A DNA stretch of 64,000 nt from Glossina fuscipes (Eukaryota; Arthropoda; Insecta; Diptera; Glossinidae): NCBI RefSeq assembly GCF_014805625.2, contig NW_023998415.1, forward strand, positions 310,001-374,000, read 5' to 3'. The position numbers and the translations under genes are program-made. Below, piece by piece: positions 13,331-28,260 of the stretch (its first letter is position 1; each line of letters begins with the position of its first letter). Under the pieces are notes generated by a model. The model saw only the letters and a program-made list of their open reading frames with translations, was not told the origin of the DNA and did no database searches.

Positions 13331-14310
13331 AGCTACAACTTCCCTTACAGCTATTATGGATATAATCCGTGCTAAAGATGATCGAATCGCTAATCGCTTT
13401 ATCTGCAGCACATTGAGCATATTGTTAAAATTTTACGGACTATATATATACACATGTGCGCATAAATACGTGTGTATGTGTGTTTTCAAGTGGGCTAATA
13501 GGGTAGCTTTCTACGACAAGAAAAATACGGTTTCGAACGGGTTAGAGCTCTTTCTTTAAGATCCGGTAAAACGTGTACGCCTTCGCTTTGTGAGACACAT
13601 TGAGCGAGCTCTGCCAAACCCGTGTGTCCTTTTATTTCTTGGCAATATTATATGATGATTAGTTTATTCATTTGTCGGCCAATCGGTACATCTATTTATG
13701 TGTCGGATAATCCGTTCCTAGATTTGCCAAGCTTCAGTTTCATTATTCGTTTTTTATTTTATCTATTTGCTTATTGTCTCGATATATACTTGCTATATAC
13801 CCATGTCCAATAGGCTTATCCATGTTCCCGCTCACCGGTATTTGTTTTGCTATTCAACCATTGAGCCGGGGTGCAACAGTTGCTATGTTATTTCGTACAC
13901 TTGCCTGTCCCGTGCAGCGTATAGCTACCGGACCCTCAGCGCTGTAAAAGCACCTTTTTCTCAATTTTTCTCTCTGTTGAATGTAGGATAATGATCGACA
14001 TCTAGCTTTAAAATGGATGGATCACTTTAGTTATATATATATTAATAAAACGATTTGCTGGTTAATTTCTCATGTTTTTTACTTATTTATTTTTTGAGTC
14101 ACTACATCTTGTTTTTTAAGCGTTATTCACAAATGCTGCAAAAAATTTAAATATTTTTTTGTGATCTCTTCATGTAGGATGCATTTTTCCTTTTTTCCCT
14201 TTGCTTGACGTCTATAAACATAATCTAATTTCCATAATACTTTTATGCTGATTATTTATCACACGCCTTACGACAATAAAACATATTTTTTTTCTTTCTT
14301 TTTTGATTTG

Positions 14311-14342
<32 letters not shown>

Positions 14343-16950
14343 CAAGTCATAATTCTTGTTTTACTTGAGAGGGAGGAAAAATAAGGAAAAAAATACTGAG
14401 AAAAAAAATTTATTACTATAAAGGGAAATCCCAACCGAAGAGTAGCTGAATAGCACAGTTCAAAACGACGATAGTGTAGGGGAGAGCAGAGAGAATATTT
14501 TTCATAAAGAGCTGGCAAAGATGATATGGTATGATATTCCTGGTAGAATTCTTAGCTGTTCTTCAAAAAAAGAAAAAAATAAAACGAGTAATAAAGCAAT
14601 TGTTTTGCTTGTACAGGTACAATATCATAAACTTTGTCTGTTTGTCTGCCCTGTTTGTCTGTTTATTTTGCTTGCTCAGTGTTATTTCCTGGGACATCTT
14701 AGATTACACAATATTCCAACCAATTCTCTTATTTCATATATATTTGTATTTGAACTAAAGAAAGCAAAAAAAAACAAGAAAAAGACCAAAATTCAAATTC
14801 AACAACAACAACAACAACAACGGCAACAACGAGAGCATCAAAATATTAATAATTCATAAAAATTGCACGAAATTGCCGAAACCATTTACGATGACATTAT
14901 CTCGAGAGACATTTTTTCTTTTCTTTTGCCATTTTCTCACTCACTATATAAATTTACATGCGTATAACTACGACGTACGTTTCTGTATAAAGCAATGATT
15001 AATTAACATTCAACCGAAACTGTTTTAGTGACGTTACGGTTTTTATGCTTACGGGCGGATATTTATATCCTACTCCCCTTTCTCTCTATCTCTTTCTTAC
15101 GGTATTCGTTTTACTTCATCTACTTAAGATGAATGATATGAAAGTTTGTTTAAATTATATATAAAAACAAAATTTTCATTTTCTTATTTATGTTGTTTGG
15201 ATTTGTCCCAAGCTGCAAATAAGTTTTGTTTCTTTTTCCAAAATTATCTGTCTGTCAGTCGATCCGTTTTCAACAAATCATCAGATATTTAGCAACTTTT
15301 TAAGTGTCTACTCAAAATAATTATAAGGTATCGGATGTGAATGTTTATGGACAGTAGAAAATCATAGCCGAAAACTCTATTTAACTTTCATTTCTTATCT
15401 ACTTTTAAAGTGTTCCTATTCACAAATAAGCCAAGTTAAGCTATTTATGACCTATAGGTAGATTATATATGAATTTTGAAATGATTTAATCGTTGGTTAT
15501 ATTATTTTTTATTACGCGATCAAAACAATTCAAATTATGTTTCTTGAACATTGGTTTCTCTCTGTCTTAAGCTCAGCGGTATTTTTGCCCACATTCAAGC
15601 AGACGAGAGGCTTTATATATTGATTATTTGAATTCAAGTAATTTAGTTTTGCAATTATTAGAATTACTTCCTGTAGCCATTTTCGCTATCAGATAAAAGC
15701 TTTCAAATAACACATTATAACAGAATATCTTCTCGAATTAGTTCTGATGTTATCCTACATAATATATACATAATATCCTACACATAATTTCTATTGCTTT
15801 TTAAAGGTTATTCGAGCTTATCGTTTAATATAAAAGAGTTTGTGATATTTACATCTTCCTTTTGATCCGAAACTTTACTCTAATCTACGGGCACAAGCAC
15901 ACTGGAAGTTTTATCATGTAGTCAAAAAGTGCTTAGTTAATAACATTCGGTATATCAAAGCAAACGTTATTTAATATATATATATTATTATAGGCAATAA
16001 CGAAATTGCAGTACTTGGATTTACTTTATATCATTTGAAAATGAAAAAAAGTTTTCTAGGATGTCTTACAGAGTTTTAGATTTTATATCGATAGAGCCAC
16101 AAAAAGAGGGCGCACTCTTTACGGATAGAACACAATATTGTGGAAGCTGACTAAACGACTATGAGGAAAAGTTTACTCTATTACCATCACCTTAATTCTA
16201 TGTGCATTATATATGTATGTTAAAAGCATAGTAATCATCGAGATTCATCGATGATAGCGACCAACAGCATTGCGTGTCACTTTTTTTTAATTAGAGATTT
16301 AGGTTCAATTCTACTCCACTACTGCACTGTGTTACATTTTAAGCTATGTTTTGTACACACTATATACAATGTATTACACAATACTTTTTAGTAAATACTG
16401 CTCCATATACTATGCTATCGACTTTATAACTGTGTGTAAGAGTGAGGGTTAAACCTTTTACCTGGTACCTGCCTGTATGTCTCTTAGTTCGTCTATCTAT
16501 ATGATCACATGGCTGTGTCAATCCCTATCTGTCACTTGCCCATCTCTACGCTTGCGTGTGCTGAGCATTCTTCCGGTCGCAAAAATTAAGATATCGACTT
16601 CAAATTTGGGAAAAATCTTCGCATGTTTGCATCTACATTGATAATGAAGATGGGCCGTAATCGTTGAAGGAACACGTCTCTAGTGCACCATGAACTGAGA
16701 ATAACTTTGTGCGCGAAAGCAAAAAAAAAGGGTTTTCTAATTTAATACTCATTAACGACCGACCATTCAATAGTCCACATTACTTTGCTTAAAGTAATTA
16801 TAGTAGCATCGCTAACACATAAGGAACAGAATAGTTGCTGTCAAGCTCATATTTGGTTTGACAATCCTTTCCTTCATTGATGATTCCTTCAGTGTCAAAC
16901 ATTATACTTTGCTTTCAAAGGCATATTTTGTATTCGAGCTTTTATATCGG
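13331..16950. other. Non-coding stretch, T-rich with homopolymers
   Basis: No exon recognised. Includes a ~28-bp poly(T) at 14,311-14,338 and a (CAA)n run at ~14,800-14,830, which gives the only 'poly-Q' frame here. A TCTGTCTGTCAGTCGATCCG motif at ~15,249 (reverse of the dispersed-repeat core) is the only repeat signal. Confidence 0.5.
14311..14338. repeat. poly(T) tract
   Basis: About 28 consecutive T. It could be the reverse-oriented poly(A) tail of an otherwise unrecognisable retroelement insertion, but the neighbouring bases show no element I know. Confidence 0.85.
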
Positions 16951-16954
16951 AGGT

Positions 16955-17210
16955 GTCAAAAGATGAAAGAGACTATCTGGCTTTCTCGGCGTTCCCACCC
17001 ATTCATCTTGAAGTTACCCGGATACCGCAAAACACGCTATCACGGCTCATCGTACTTTATGCATACTCCCTGCCTGTGGAACAAATCACCAGCAATGATC
17101 TTCCCCATCGTGCCATTTCCAAGATGAACGTTCAGATACACTACTGCCCCTCTGCACCTCTCTTTCCCTATAACCCTTTCTGATCAACACATTGCTTCCT
17201 TAAACTTTAT
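16955..17210 (+). mobile_element. Jockey/CR1-like LINE C-terminal fragment
   Basis: One frame reads RRSHPFILKLPGYRKTRYHG, then SSYFMHTPCLWNKSPAMIFP. This matches the conserved end of Jockey/CR1-type reverse transcriptases: an RR.HPF start, R..R/Y, a SF/SSYF..R/HT block, then LWN.LP with the last Leu changed to Ser. A shifted frame gives a short FKMNVQIHY-like end. Only ~250 bp remain, with at least one frameshift. The block is GC-richer than its surroundings. No tail is visible. Confidence 0.65.
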
Positions 17211-17439
17211 TTAAACTTTATTGTCGTATAAGACCCTACTTTCCGTGATAAACGTTAGATGGAAGTGGCTACAAAAGATTATTCCATCCGATTCAAAGTT
17301 TTTATACCAATTTCGTATGTCTAAATATTTCTCACCGATTTCTGCCGGAAGATTTTTCGTATGATGATATTTTAAAAATAAGACATTACAAGGCGAGTGG
17401 CCAAGTCAAAACCATTTTCAGCAAAGCTCGGACGTAAGC

Positions 17440-17620
17440 CAAAGCAGGTCAACGTTTTAAAGCTCATTGCAATATCTCAAAAATTATAACCTATAGATTA
17501 AATCAAATGGAGCAAATGGACAGACAGACAGACGTTTCAGAAAATTGTTTCCTGGGCGTCACACTTAAGTTCGCGCAAATTTAATGCATCCCGTACTGCA
17601 AGTGCTGTAGGCTATAAAAA
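17440..17620 (+). repeat. Dispersed GACAGACAGAC-family repeat copy
   Basis: ATTGCAATATCTCAAAAATT, CTATAGATTAAATC and GGACAGACAGACAGACG are followed by TGGGCGTCACAC and an AATTTAATGCATCC end. This is the same module order as 7,090-7,300. It ends with a GTGCTGTAGGCTATAA remnant comparable to the GGTGTAGGGTATAA terminus at 61,990-62,004. Confidence 0.6.
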
Positions 17621-19633
17621 TGGCTTGTGACTTATGATGTTTCTACTACGTTCCTCCGAACATAGCTGCTAGTTTGTCTTATATATACATATATATATAC
17701 TTACTTAATGTTTACATTAATTTTGTCTTTATTTACTTAGTGATAGAATTGTAGCTGTAGATGAAAGCTTTCTCGGCGATAGATTTTTTTTTTTTTTGTG
17801 TCAGGCAATAGCTTTTGGTTTATATTATTCTTATGCTTCTTTAGAGTTATTCGAATTATATTTTGCCTTATTTGTGGTAAGCATCTATTCCGTTTGTGCG
17901 GATATTTTCGGCGCCCAGAACGATTTTAAAAAAAATCCATCACTTAAAACCCGGATGAACTTAATAAAAAAGAGATTGGATTGATAATGCTCGGCCTTGA
18001 AAAATGTAGTCATGCTTCATTCTTAATGCCTTCTCGATGAAAATGCTTGAACAATAATACTTTGACTTACTAAATAAATGTGGGAAATTTGCATATGATG
18101 GAGCGATTCTTTGAATCGTCTCCCAAGTAATTTACGTTTTACATAGGCGTAGCCCCAAATAACAATAATGGATTAGCCGCCAATCTAGATGCTCGACATT
18201 TTTGATTTGAATTTTTTAACCCCTTACTTTGAGAAGTAAAACGCTCCATCTATTAGTCTTCTCCAGCGAGTAAGAGATACACAGAAACATATTCAATGGT
18301 TTGAAGAGATGTGAATTCTTAACTTCAAAACTGGTTAATAATTCAATTATTTGTGCGTTCGCAGATTATTAGCGATCATGAAATCGGCAATTTTCCAGCA
18401 CTTTTTCTTTCTTTTAACCTTTTCCCTTTCTTGATATGCTTCTTTTTTTTTTTTTGATTTATACAATAAGTCTAATAACACTTAAAAGATAAACGAACAG
18501 TGACATCAGCAAACATTTTCAAGTATTGATAAAAAAAAAACATGAAAAAAAAAGAAAATAATAATAATAATAAAATAAATAAATAAAAACACACTCATAA
18601 CGATTAAATGAATCCAACATGTATTTAAAGATCCCTGGGGGTTGTGACAAAAAACAAATCGAAACGTGTACGTACGGTTATGTATTACATGTCAGAGATA
18701 TAGCGATGCAATCGCGCGCCTAAAGTAAAGCAAATCACCGTCCGCGCCAACGAAGAGGAAGCTAAATAACCAACATATTTCTCTTTGGATAGTGTTTGTT
18801 GTTGATTTCCGATGGATGCTCTTATTGTTGTTTTTCTTGCTGCTATTGTTGTTGTTACAATGCATTAATGAGGCTTAAATGTTGCCATTATAACTATAAA
18901 TGTGAATGTTTTTCTTTCCTTTTCTTTTATCGTTTTTGAATTTTATTTTCTTCTGAGCAACCATGCAGCGGGTATTAGTTTTTTTTTGCGGCTGCTGTGC
19001 TGGCTGTTCTCCTGCTTATAAAGAAATCTTATGAAACGCTAATACGAAAGCACTTGAAATTCGCTCGATCGCATAACGTCGATACTGATGACAAACTTTG
19101 ATGACGACGATGATGATGACGACGGTGACGGTGATGATGATCAGTATATTCGTCCGAATTTCAATTGAGCTGAGCAGAAAGAGTAACAGCACTAGCAACA
19201 GCGTGTGTAATGTCTACAATTTTCTGTCAAGTTTTGCGTTGATGGCGATAACGTTTTGAGAGAGATTGTGCGCGCATCCATCAAACAAATAAAGAAACAA
19301 ACATCAGATCATCGTAGATCTTTTTGCTTAGTATTTTCTCAACGTTGATAATGATCGCGCTAAAGTTTGATCAATTCAATCAACCTTTTATTGACTTTAT
19401 AGCAAAGCTTGTGTCATGTTCTGCTTGAAAGTGTAATTCAAAACAAAACAAAAAAAAAAAAGAAATAAATAAATATAAAAATAAAAAAAACAAGAACCCA
19501 ATGTAGAGATTGTTCAAATTAAAGGTCGAAAAGCAACAAAAAAAAAACCATTGTTATTATCATCATCACACTGTTTTTTCGACTGCTGATGACGAATGAC
19601 GACTTATGCCATTACGGCCATACGGCCATACGG

Positions 19634-19681
19634 CTACTACAACTACTACAACAACTACAACAATTACTACCACTGCTGCTG

Positions 19682-19724
<43 letters not shown>

Positions 19725-19735
19725 GACTGCTACTA
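19634..19735. repeat. Trinucleotide repeat cluster (ACA/CTG/CTA)
   Basis: A run of mixed ACTACAACA units passes into CTGCTG and then about 14 CTA units at 19,682-19,724. On the plus strand it reads as Tyr- or Thr-rich peptide in different frames, which is an artefact of the repeat. Confidence 0.85.
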
Positions 19736-22395
19736 TGTCCTATGTTTTGTCCTACGTTTATGTAAAGTTCAATGTGTTTTCTTTTAAAAAAAGTAAATAA
19801 ATAAATAAAAAAGTAAAAACAAAAAAATTATATATAAATAAGAACAAAAAAAATCATCAGCCGCCACCGCCAATTTAAAATGTCCTTTGCCCCGTTTTCA
19901 AATCTTCCGTCTACGCTTCACGTGGATTCGATTCATTCCTACTATAGCCAGCCACTGCCGTTAATGCGATCAACGTTTTACTGGAAATTACCAAAAGTTT
20001 TTCTCCTTGTTTATCATCATGTTTTTATTCGTCGCGGTTGTGTTTTTGCCACAAGCACACTTGTCGTTGTCGTCGCTGTTGTTGTCGTTTGCTCCTGTTT
20101 TCGATCATTCAAACTTATTTCATCGTCATCATTATCGGCACTGCCACCGCCACCGCCAACCACATGACTGTGATTTTTATAGCACCACATATTCTGTTTT
20201 GGTCGCGAGTTCTACTGGAATTTATGGTATTTGCAACAACTTGGTTTTTTGTTTACCATCTCTCCATCTCCTTGCACTCGTCTTTTTCTTTTTTTCCTTT
20301 TTTTTTTTTTTGTTTATTTTCGTTTTTGCTCCCACCTCATTTTTCAGCAAACCTAAATTACATTGTGATCTCTGAATATGTTTGTGAATCCAGAGCAAAC
20401 ATTTTTAGACTTTTGGTTATTTATTTATTTTTTATTTTTGCTTTAACTTAAGAAAACCTTAGTTATTTACTTTTGGGATAAGAGATCCGCTGGCAGACGT
20501 ATGAAGTGCGTTTGGCCACAAGCTGTTTTTGTTTTTTGATGAAAATTCTAATAATTCTTTCGAGTCCAAAGATTTCATTTAATTTGTTCTTAAATTAGAT
20601 TTTTGGTCGAATTTTTTAAGAGCATTAAAAAGTTTTTTTTAAGTTTTTTTTTTCATTTTTTATAAAAGTAAATAAACTCTCGATAATTACAAGTCTTTGA
20701 TCGCTTTAAGGGAATGATTTCAATGATCATTGAAAACAGTTTCTTCTTTCAAATTCCCTAGATGTCGAACGGCTTTACACTTGTTACACATCATGTTACC
20801 AAAGTATTAGCAGGAAATGTACGAGAATTTCGTGCGTTTTCACGTCATTTACTTCATTTGTTTTATTAACTGGTTGTTTTCAAATGTAACTTCTTTTATT
20901 TGGGTCTATTCCATGCACTTCCCTTCTTTTATTTATTTAACTTTAAGAAATAAAACGACGAATGAAAACCCAAAACGGAATTTAATCAAAACGGTTGCTG
21001 TCAATATGCTGTGTTTTAGGTTATCTGTGGAGATGATAATTTGAGAATGCCGATGGAAGTCTTTTACATTGGTACCACGTGGTTGTTGTGATGCTTTCTT
21101 TTCATTGACAATTTCCGAATTTTCCGAATAGTTAGAAATCGCACGGTACGAAATTAAATGAATACGACAAGTGACTGGCGACTGAAAAGTGACTTTTGCG
21201 AATCGTGTCGGAAGGCATACATGGTCATGACCCGTCTCTAGCGAAAGTAAGCCTTATTTATAGTACCTCTGCTTTGCATAGATCAAATACTTATAGGGGA
21301 GCGTTTTTCATCGCCAATTGCGATGCAATAACTTCGTTTCTATATTCGCGAATAGCCAAGCACGTTCGAAAGAACTGCACTTGGAACCATTAGAATATAG
21401 TGGATCTGAAAATGTTCTGTACAAGTTTCTTTGCTCAAAACGATTACAACAACTAGATATGGAGAATGCCGTTCGCCTACAAAGTTCAACAAGATGATGA
21501 TGATTCGATTTAAGGAAAATGGAAAACGAAGTAATAGTTTAACAGCGGAGAGGGCTTTAATTGCTTCAAGTTTCTATCATCTCCCTTTTGTTAATTGTAG
21601 GTCATATGTAGATTAGCGCCAATGATATCGTTTCTTGATAATAAGCCAAGCATCCGCCGTACCGCACAAACGATTCACTAAAACTTCTTTGCAATTTTTC
21701 ATTTTTCCATTTAAACGTTATTAGTTAGGTGAACACGGGCGAACCATGTCAAATATTTGTAAAAAAATGCGAAAGGTAAATGATTTAGCCGCAACGGCCA
21801 AATTTATTTAATTACGGCCTTCGTGTATTTTATTCAATGTATGATATATGTTACACTAATAGCTAGACATTTAGGACTCTACAAACATTAGAGCCTATAT
21901 ATAATTGTAGCAATTTGTCCCTTGGGTCATCGATTAGTCATAGTATAAAGTTGTTGATGTTTTCCAAAAATGAGAATTGAGGAATTAAATCAAAACTAAA
22001 ATATATATTTCTCTAGAACGAACGTAGGCAAAGAAAGCCTTCTGACAGGGGAGAGGTTCATTCGTTCATTACTGCAATTAGATTGAATGTTTGCTGGTAT
22101 CCGATATCAAGCAATTCACCAAAATAGCCAATGATTGAAATTATTTGCCTTAAATGATTAAACACGATTTTTGTTGCGTTGAAATTATGAACAAGAGCAA
22201 AAAGAAGAACAACACCAACAGTAAAAGCAACAATTTTGTTACACTCTATACTTATGTTGTTGTAAAAATTGACAAAAAACAATAGTAATAGCAACAAAGT
22301 GCGACAACGTTTACAATAGCAACAACGATGATGATGTATAACTTTAGTTAAACATTGATGCTAACACAGCAACAATAACAATAAGAACACCAGTG

Positions 22396-22434
<39 letters not shown>
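22396..22434. repeat. (AAT)n microsatellite
   Basis: About 13 AAT units followed by AACAAC units. (AAT)n tails end the SINE-like elements elsewhere in the window, but no such element body is visible beside this tract. Confidence 0.9.
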
Positions 22435-22438
<4 letters not shown>

Positions 22439-24567
22439 CAAAAACAACAATTAGAGAAATATATCGCGTGTGCAGGGAGTGTTTGAAAACATACCGAATG
22501 CGTAGCGTGTACATTGTCCGGCTGCAAAAATTTACAACATGTAGTTTTCGAATGCTTAGCCAGCCTACCAGCCAGAAACTGTGCCCAGAGTGCGCAGTTG
22601 TGGCAATATTATGAACATCAACGATTGACCGCTTAAAGTTGTAATGTGTTTTCGTTATTCTTGTTGTTGTTTTGTGTTGTTATTGTTATTGATTGATCTG
22701 CTCAAAAGGTTAGGATGAAATGTCGTTGTCGTTTGTTGGATGGTGATGAACAGCAAACGCACAACAAACACTTAGATGGCTCGTGTGGTTCCATAGACAT
22801 ACGAATAGAGTTATGTTTAGATGGGTAGGCGAACGGATGGATCGATGGTCGCATGCATGAAAGCATAAATGCGCGTGTGTGCGTGTGCAAATGCGTTCTT
22901 ATTTATACATATAGCTTTAGCTAGATCTAAGTTTCTAGACAGACGTACACACTTATTTAGGTAGGTGTGTACGGCTACGTATAGATGTTCTTTTTTTCTT
23001 TTGCATTAAACTCAAATCTTCAGCTAGATATTTTACTTTTGTCTATTTATGGTCAATTGAGTGACTGGATAAAATGTTTGTCTGGCTGGTTGGTAGGTTG
23101 TTCAGTTGCTTAGTTGCTTTGTTTTAGTTTACATGTTCGTTTATATGTTTGTGCATGTTACCTATGGTTGAGATGTGCGTCTTTTGGTGTTTTCATCTCT
23201 TTCTTCTCGTTCTTCTTCTTCTTCTTCAATATATATATATATATTTTTTTTTTTTTTTGTGAGTTGGTGTGTTATGCGACTAATTGGATATGAAGGACCT
23301 TAAATAACCGATCACTGTTCTACATAATTAGCTTTTGTACGACAGCCTCAAGTTATGGTGTAAAACACAATAAGTACAAACGTACACATGCGCACTTACG
23401 TAGTTACGTACGCTGCGCAAGTTTAATAGCGATCAGCGAGCAACGTCATCATTTTGATCAACATGATGGCCGTCGTCGCAATCGTTGTCTTCTCGTACGA
23501 CGTCATTGTCTGTTGACAAGTAGAGCATAAGAATTTTTTTTTTTTCTTGCTGAGTATGTATTGTGCTTGTAATTCATCAATAACAAAATTCTTTGATAAT
23601 TGGCAAAAATTAAATAATTCTTTGATCACACAAAAAATTTGCGAAAAGGAAAAAAAAAAAAAAAAATTTCCTATCATATTAAGGGAGAAAAGAGAAAACA
23701 CATAAGTCATGTACATATTATTATTATTATATTGTATTCTTTTAATGCACATTTTTGACTGCGAAATCTTTAAAATTATAAGTAATGCAATTTATTAAAA
23801 TCTAACCAAGGATTGCTTGAATTTGGAAAATTTCACACTCAAGCAATTTGTTGGTGTCGGCCGCCCGCGCAGGTGACTTAACAGATGCCGCCCCGTCGTT
23901 TTTGCAATCTCACTTATCCTGTTTTATTTTTGCTTTACTTATTTACTTATTTATTTTATTGAATTTTGTTCATTTTGCTTTTTCTTTTTTACTTTTCTTC
24001 TTGTATTAATTTTCACTGCCATTCCAAAAATGTTGCTCTCTGATCTTGACTGTGATATTCGTGTCTGGTTTATATTGAAAACCGAAAACTTTTATAATAA
24101 TATTTAACATGTACAGCTCGTCTGCTTAACGAGATACGTGATGGACATATTGAAGCACATCATCCATTCCAATAACCAATAAATGTGCTGCGGTATGGTG
24201 GCATTCATTCACTTTACTTCACTCACTTCGGCAAGTAAGGTAACACTTGCTTACCACGCATGCAAGCACTTACATTTCATTGATATCGATTTTTAACAAA
24301 CTTAACTAAAATCTAAAAATAACAAAAACAACAAAAAAATAAGAGAAAAAAAAATTGTGGTTAAAACAAAAACTTCATTTGAACATTAAAAAGCAAAGGC
24401 GTTCATTTTATTCATTCGTTCCACTGCCACAGTTTTTGACAAACTGTAGATGACAACTTTACTGTACCCTGCACCGCACACTTTGTTGTTCTTGTTGTCA
24501 CATCGTTGTACGAAAACAAGTGCGTGTGAAAAATATTACTTTGAAATGTGTGCGCTTATCTGTGCAT

Positions 24568-24596
24568 GCGTTGCGTTGCGTTGCGTTGCGTTGCGG
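24568..24596. repeat. (GTTGC)n pentanucleotide repeat
   Basis: About five GCGTT/GTTGC units in tandem, followed by degenerate GAGCGGTGCG. Confidence 0.85.
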
Positions 24597-24760
24597 AGCG
24601 GTGCGATACGTGATAATTTTCAATATCAATTGCATTTAATGTGCATGTGATATTTGTGCATGCGTTTGTACGTTTATTTCTTTCTTTTCTTTATAAAATG
24701 CTTAATATTCAATTTTAGTAACATTTCGTTACCATAGAAAGGAAAGTCGGCTAAAAATCT

Positions 24761-24787
24761 TATCGTTATCGTCATCGTCATCGTCAT
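24761..24787. repeat. TCGTCA/TTATCG hexanucleotide repeat
   Basis: Short imperfect tandem run of CATCGT-type units. Confidence 0.7.
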
Positions 24788-27700
24788 TCAGCTAATTATT
24801 AGATAGTCCACAACATGTTGAATCTTACTATCATTATTTCAGCTCTCAATTCTATACAACTGACTGACAAGCTAGTAAATAATGGATATATGTATATATA
24901 GAAATAATTTTTTTATACACGAGGCTCAGTACTTTTTCGACCAGTTAACATCACAATCATCTAACGTAAATGCTATATTTTAACTTATCTACTAGTAGGA
25001 TTGTAAGTTCGAACATTTGACTCCGCATGAAATATTTGATATTTTCTCCAGTTTACTCATTTTATCCAAATTATTTCAATAATTCGGTTTACCCGTTTTT
25101 TCCCCCTTCATTCATGATACCAATTTTACTCATGTTGTCCATTCTATCTCTTGTATTGTATTATTTCACTACTTATATTTTGCTAATTTTATCCCTTTGA
25201 GTAAGATAGCTGAAGGTGTCAGTACATTCAATGCAAAATATTACGTGAGTGATTTGAGCGAAAAATGCTCTGCTCCCTGTCTTGGCTCAAAGCAACTTAA
25301 CTTTCACACCTAGAGACTTCTGTTCTTTTGCCAAAAACTCGACTAAAGTTCACATTATTAGTTCGAATTTGTGTGAGTAGTTGCAACGAAAACAAAAAAA
25401 AAAAAACTTAAATCAACACTTAAAGTGATAATGGATACAGACGCTTCCGGAAGCATTCGGAATTATTTTGTAGGCTGAGCAACGTAATGTTTTACGTCGA
25501 ACCTATTTATAAAGAGCTCATATAAATCTGCAAGTCCTAGTACTTTTCCTATAGAATATACTTTAAGTTGTTAGAGACTGAGATCTTTTTGCTTTCTGTT
25601 TTCATATTCTCAATGAAGAGACTACGAACAAGTAACGATAAACGGACAAATCGATGTGGACAGGCGTTTATCTAAACTATATGCAGTTCGTGAGATTTCT
25701 GTTATCTATTTCTAGATGTTACAAATGCTAAGAGGTCGCTAACTTTCGATATTAGGTACAAAAAAAAAAACAGGAAAAAGACAAAAGGAAAGATTAAAAC
25801 ATCCTTGCATCCTCAACATAAACATTAAAGTATTTACATTTTTCTTATTTCATGTCCCTGCAGCAATTAAATTTGATGTTTACTATAATTTATGCATTAC
25901 GTAAGTTTTTTGTATATATATATATATATAAGCTTTCGATGTAAACTCATTAAAAGTTATTAAAAGTTACTTTTACTAAAGCAATTTAAAATTCTCTTTT
26001 TTTCTTTTTCAAACCATATACATCCAAAGTGTCTTTACAAATGAATTTCTTTTGAGACAGGACTATCAAGTAAAAGGCTTAAATGAAATAATACTAAGCT
26101 AAGATAATGGGTCTGAAGCTATATTTGACGGATCGGCTGTTTGCTCTTTTTAAAAATATTCTCCTTCATATTTATCTCTTCATTATATTTTTCAATAGTT
26201 CAAGGAGTGTTTAAGTCAACACAAGAAAGAAAAAAACGCAAAAAAATTCACAAACTTCTATAAGCCCTTGAACAAGGAAACAGAATCACCTCAACTTAAA
26301 AAACGATAGGTTTATGTGAATGATAATGAATTACAAACCACGACAAAGAACTTGTCTTTAGCCTTAAGTAAATAAGAGTGGAAAAACTAAAGCCGCTTGG
26401 CAAGGCGACTCGATCGTTTCATTTGTAGAAAATCGAATTGTATCCTAATCTAAGTGAAAAGAAACGCAGAACAGACAATTTCGTCAGCGGAAACTGAGAT
26501 TTCAATTTGATTGTTATAAGATGTTCATCGTCAGCGCGAGAATCATAGTTTTTTTAACTTGCGTGAAGTTAGCCCACTGTACGTAGCGCACATTTTTATC
26601 TTTGCTAAAAGTGGGGCAATCTTCACAATTGGTTCGCGCCTTTGTTAAGGCATAATGATAATTGAATGATATTGAAAAAGTAACAAAATGATGTGAAAAA
26701 CTAAATAAAAATAGAAAACACAAACATTAATAAAATAAGAAATCATACAGAAATGTTATAAGAAATTAAAAGAAAAATTTACGGTTACTATTTACCAGGT
26801 AGTGCATATATATTGTCCGTGAAAAGTTACAATACACAAAGTGCTTATAAAAAATTTTAACTAACTTTCCCTAGAGCAGATTTTTGAAATGTTTTCAAAG
26901 ACGCGACAACCTATCAGAAAAGCCAAGCAGTGATTCGCAGCCATTTGGGATTTGTCTTTCTGACCATTTATATCGGTAAAAATTCAGTTTATGCTAAGCC
27001 TATGCCCTACATAACTTATTTTATTTAAAAACAATATCGTACCTAAAGCAGTTGCAATATAATCACAATGAGTTAATTTAAATAATTAAGTAAAATAAGT
27101 AATTCTCGTTGGGACGTTGGGTCATGGAAATGAGATTAGGTATTCCTTAAAGGTTGCAGCACTTTTCACGGTATATCAAAAATCTGTAGTTGCGTAATGT
27201 CTCTGAAAATTGCTATAACACGACATGGACATTGCATCGTTTCAGTGTTTGTACTGCAATAACTTAGCTTCTATGGTTTTGTGATCGTAACTCGAGGCTT
27301 AGTTTGTTCTATATGTGCACGCTGACTGATATTATTTAGTTTTAATACTTATTTGACATGTTTGTTTTCTATATCGCGATAAACAGTAACTTAGCAACAA
27401 CATTTTAGCGAATATGCGAACCTTAAACAATGTGGGTTATCTTGATGGGCTGTCTTCACTTTAATTTTTCTAAGGTCTTTTTGTTTACCTTACAATCTTT
27501 TTTTTTTTTGTTAAAAGTAGCACTAGGATCTACCAAACTGAATTGTGAGATGTTTGGCTTAATTGTTAAATTACATCCAAATATTGTCGAAATAGTAGCA
27601 AAAAATCCTACTCATAAATAGCAAAAAATTTAAACTTATTTTTTTATATGCATATACACCATGCTTGAGGTGGTTATAAAAAATAATGAATATAAATTTT

Positions 27701-27999
27701 CCTTTTGGTTTTTCTTCACTACACTTGTGGTACGAAATTCCCGATTATTTAATTTATGTAATCTTAAATCCATATAAAATATATAGAGTATTTATTTTAT
27801 ATTCTTCACATCATGAAAACATTTATGTTGTGTTAATGGCACCCATACGTATGATGATAGAATCATTGTGTTTTCAATAGACCAACTAAAGATTTCTTGT
27901 TAAGTTAATTGTCTGTTATTTGGCTAAGAGCAAAAAAAAAAATGTTAAAAAGCAAGTAAAAAGCAATATTATCAATAAATATATATTTATACTCTGCGC

Positions 28000-28260
28000 C
28001 ATTTGCGGTATAGCAGTATGTTGAGTTCGTGCGAATGCATGCAGTACGTAGAAGGACGCAGAGTTGGACCCACTTTTAGTTATGTCAAACGATTCAGAAT
28101 GTGATTCTAAGCTTTTCTGTCTGCCCATCCATCGCGCTGAAATTTTTTATTTATTGTCATGAAATGTGATGTATCGACGTGTTTTAGCCTAACGATGGAT
28201 GCTATTCAAAATGGTTCGAAACGGATAACTTATTCGACCACTTCCGTGTCCCAATATAGT
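28000..28260 (-). repeat. Dispersed repeat copy, minus orientation
   Basis: CGATTCAGAATGTGATTCTAAGC, CTGTCTGCCCATCC, GATGTATCGACGTGTTTT and a GCTATTCAAAATGG block are shared in the same order with 35,960-36,150, and more weakly with 43,370-43,600. It belongs to the dispersed family in reverse orientation. No coding capacity. Confidence 0.55.

Noticed and set aside
14521..14859. Open frame ending in poly-Gln
   Set aside because: The Gln run is a CAA microsatellite and the rest is low-complexity with Lys runs from A tracts.
19596..19800. Tyr-rich and Thr-rich open frames
   Set aside because: They are translations of the ACA/CTA trinucleotide repeat.
21196..21393. Compositionally normal 65-codon frame
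   Set aside because: No recognisable domain, and no splice or homology evidence available by eye.
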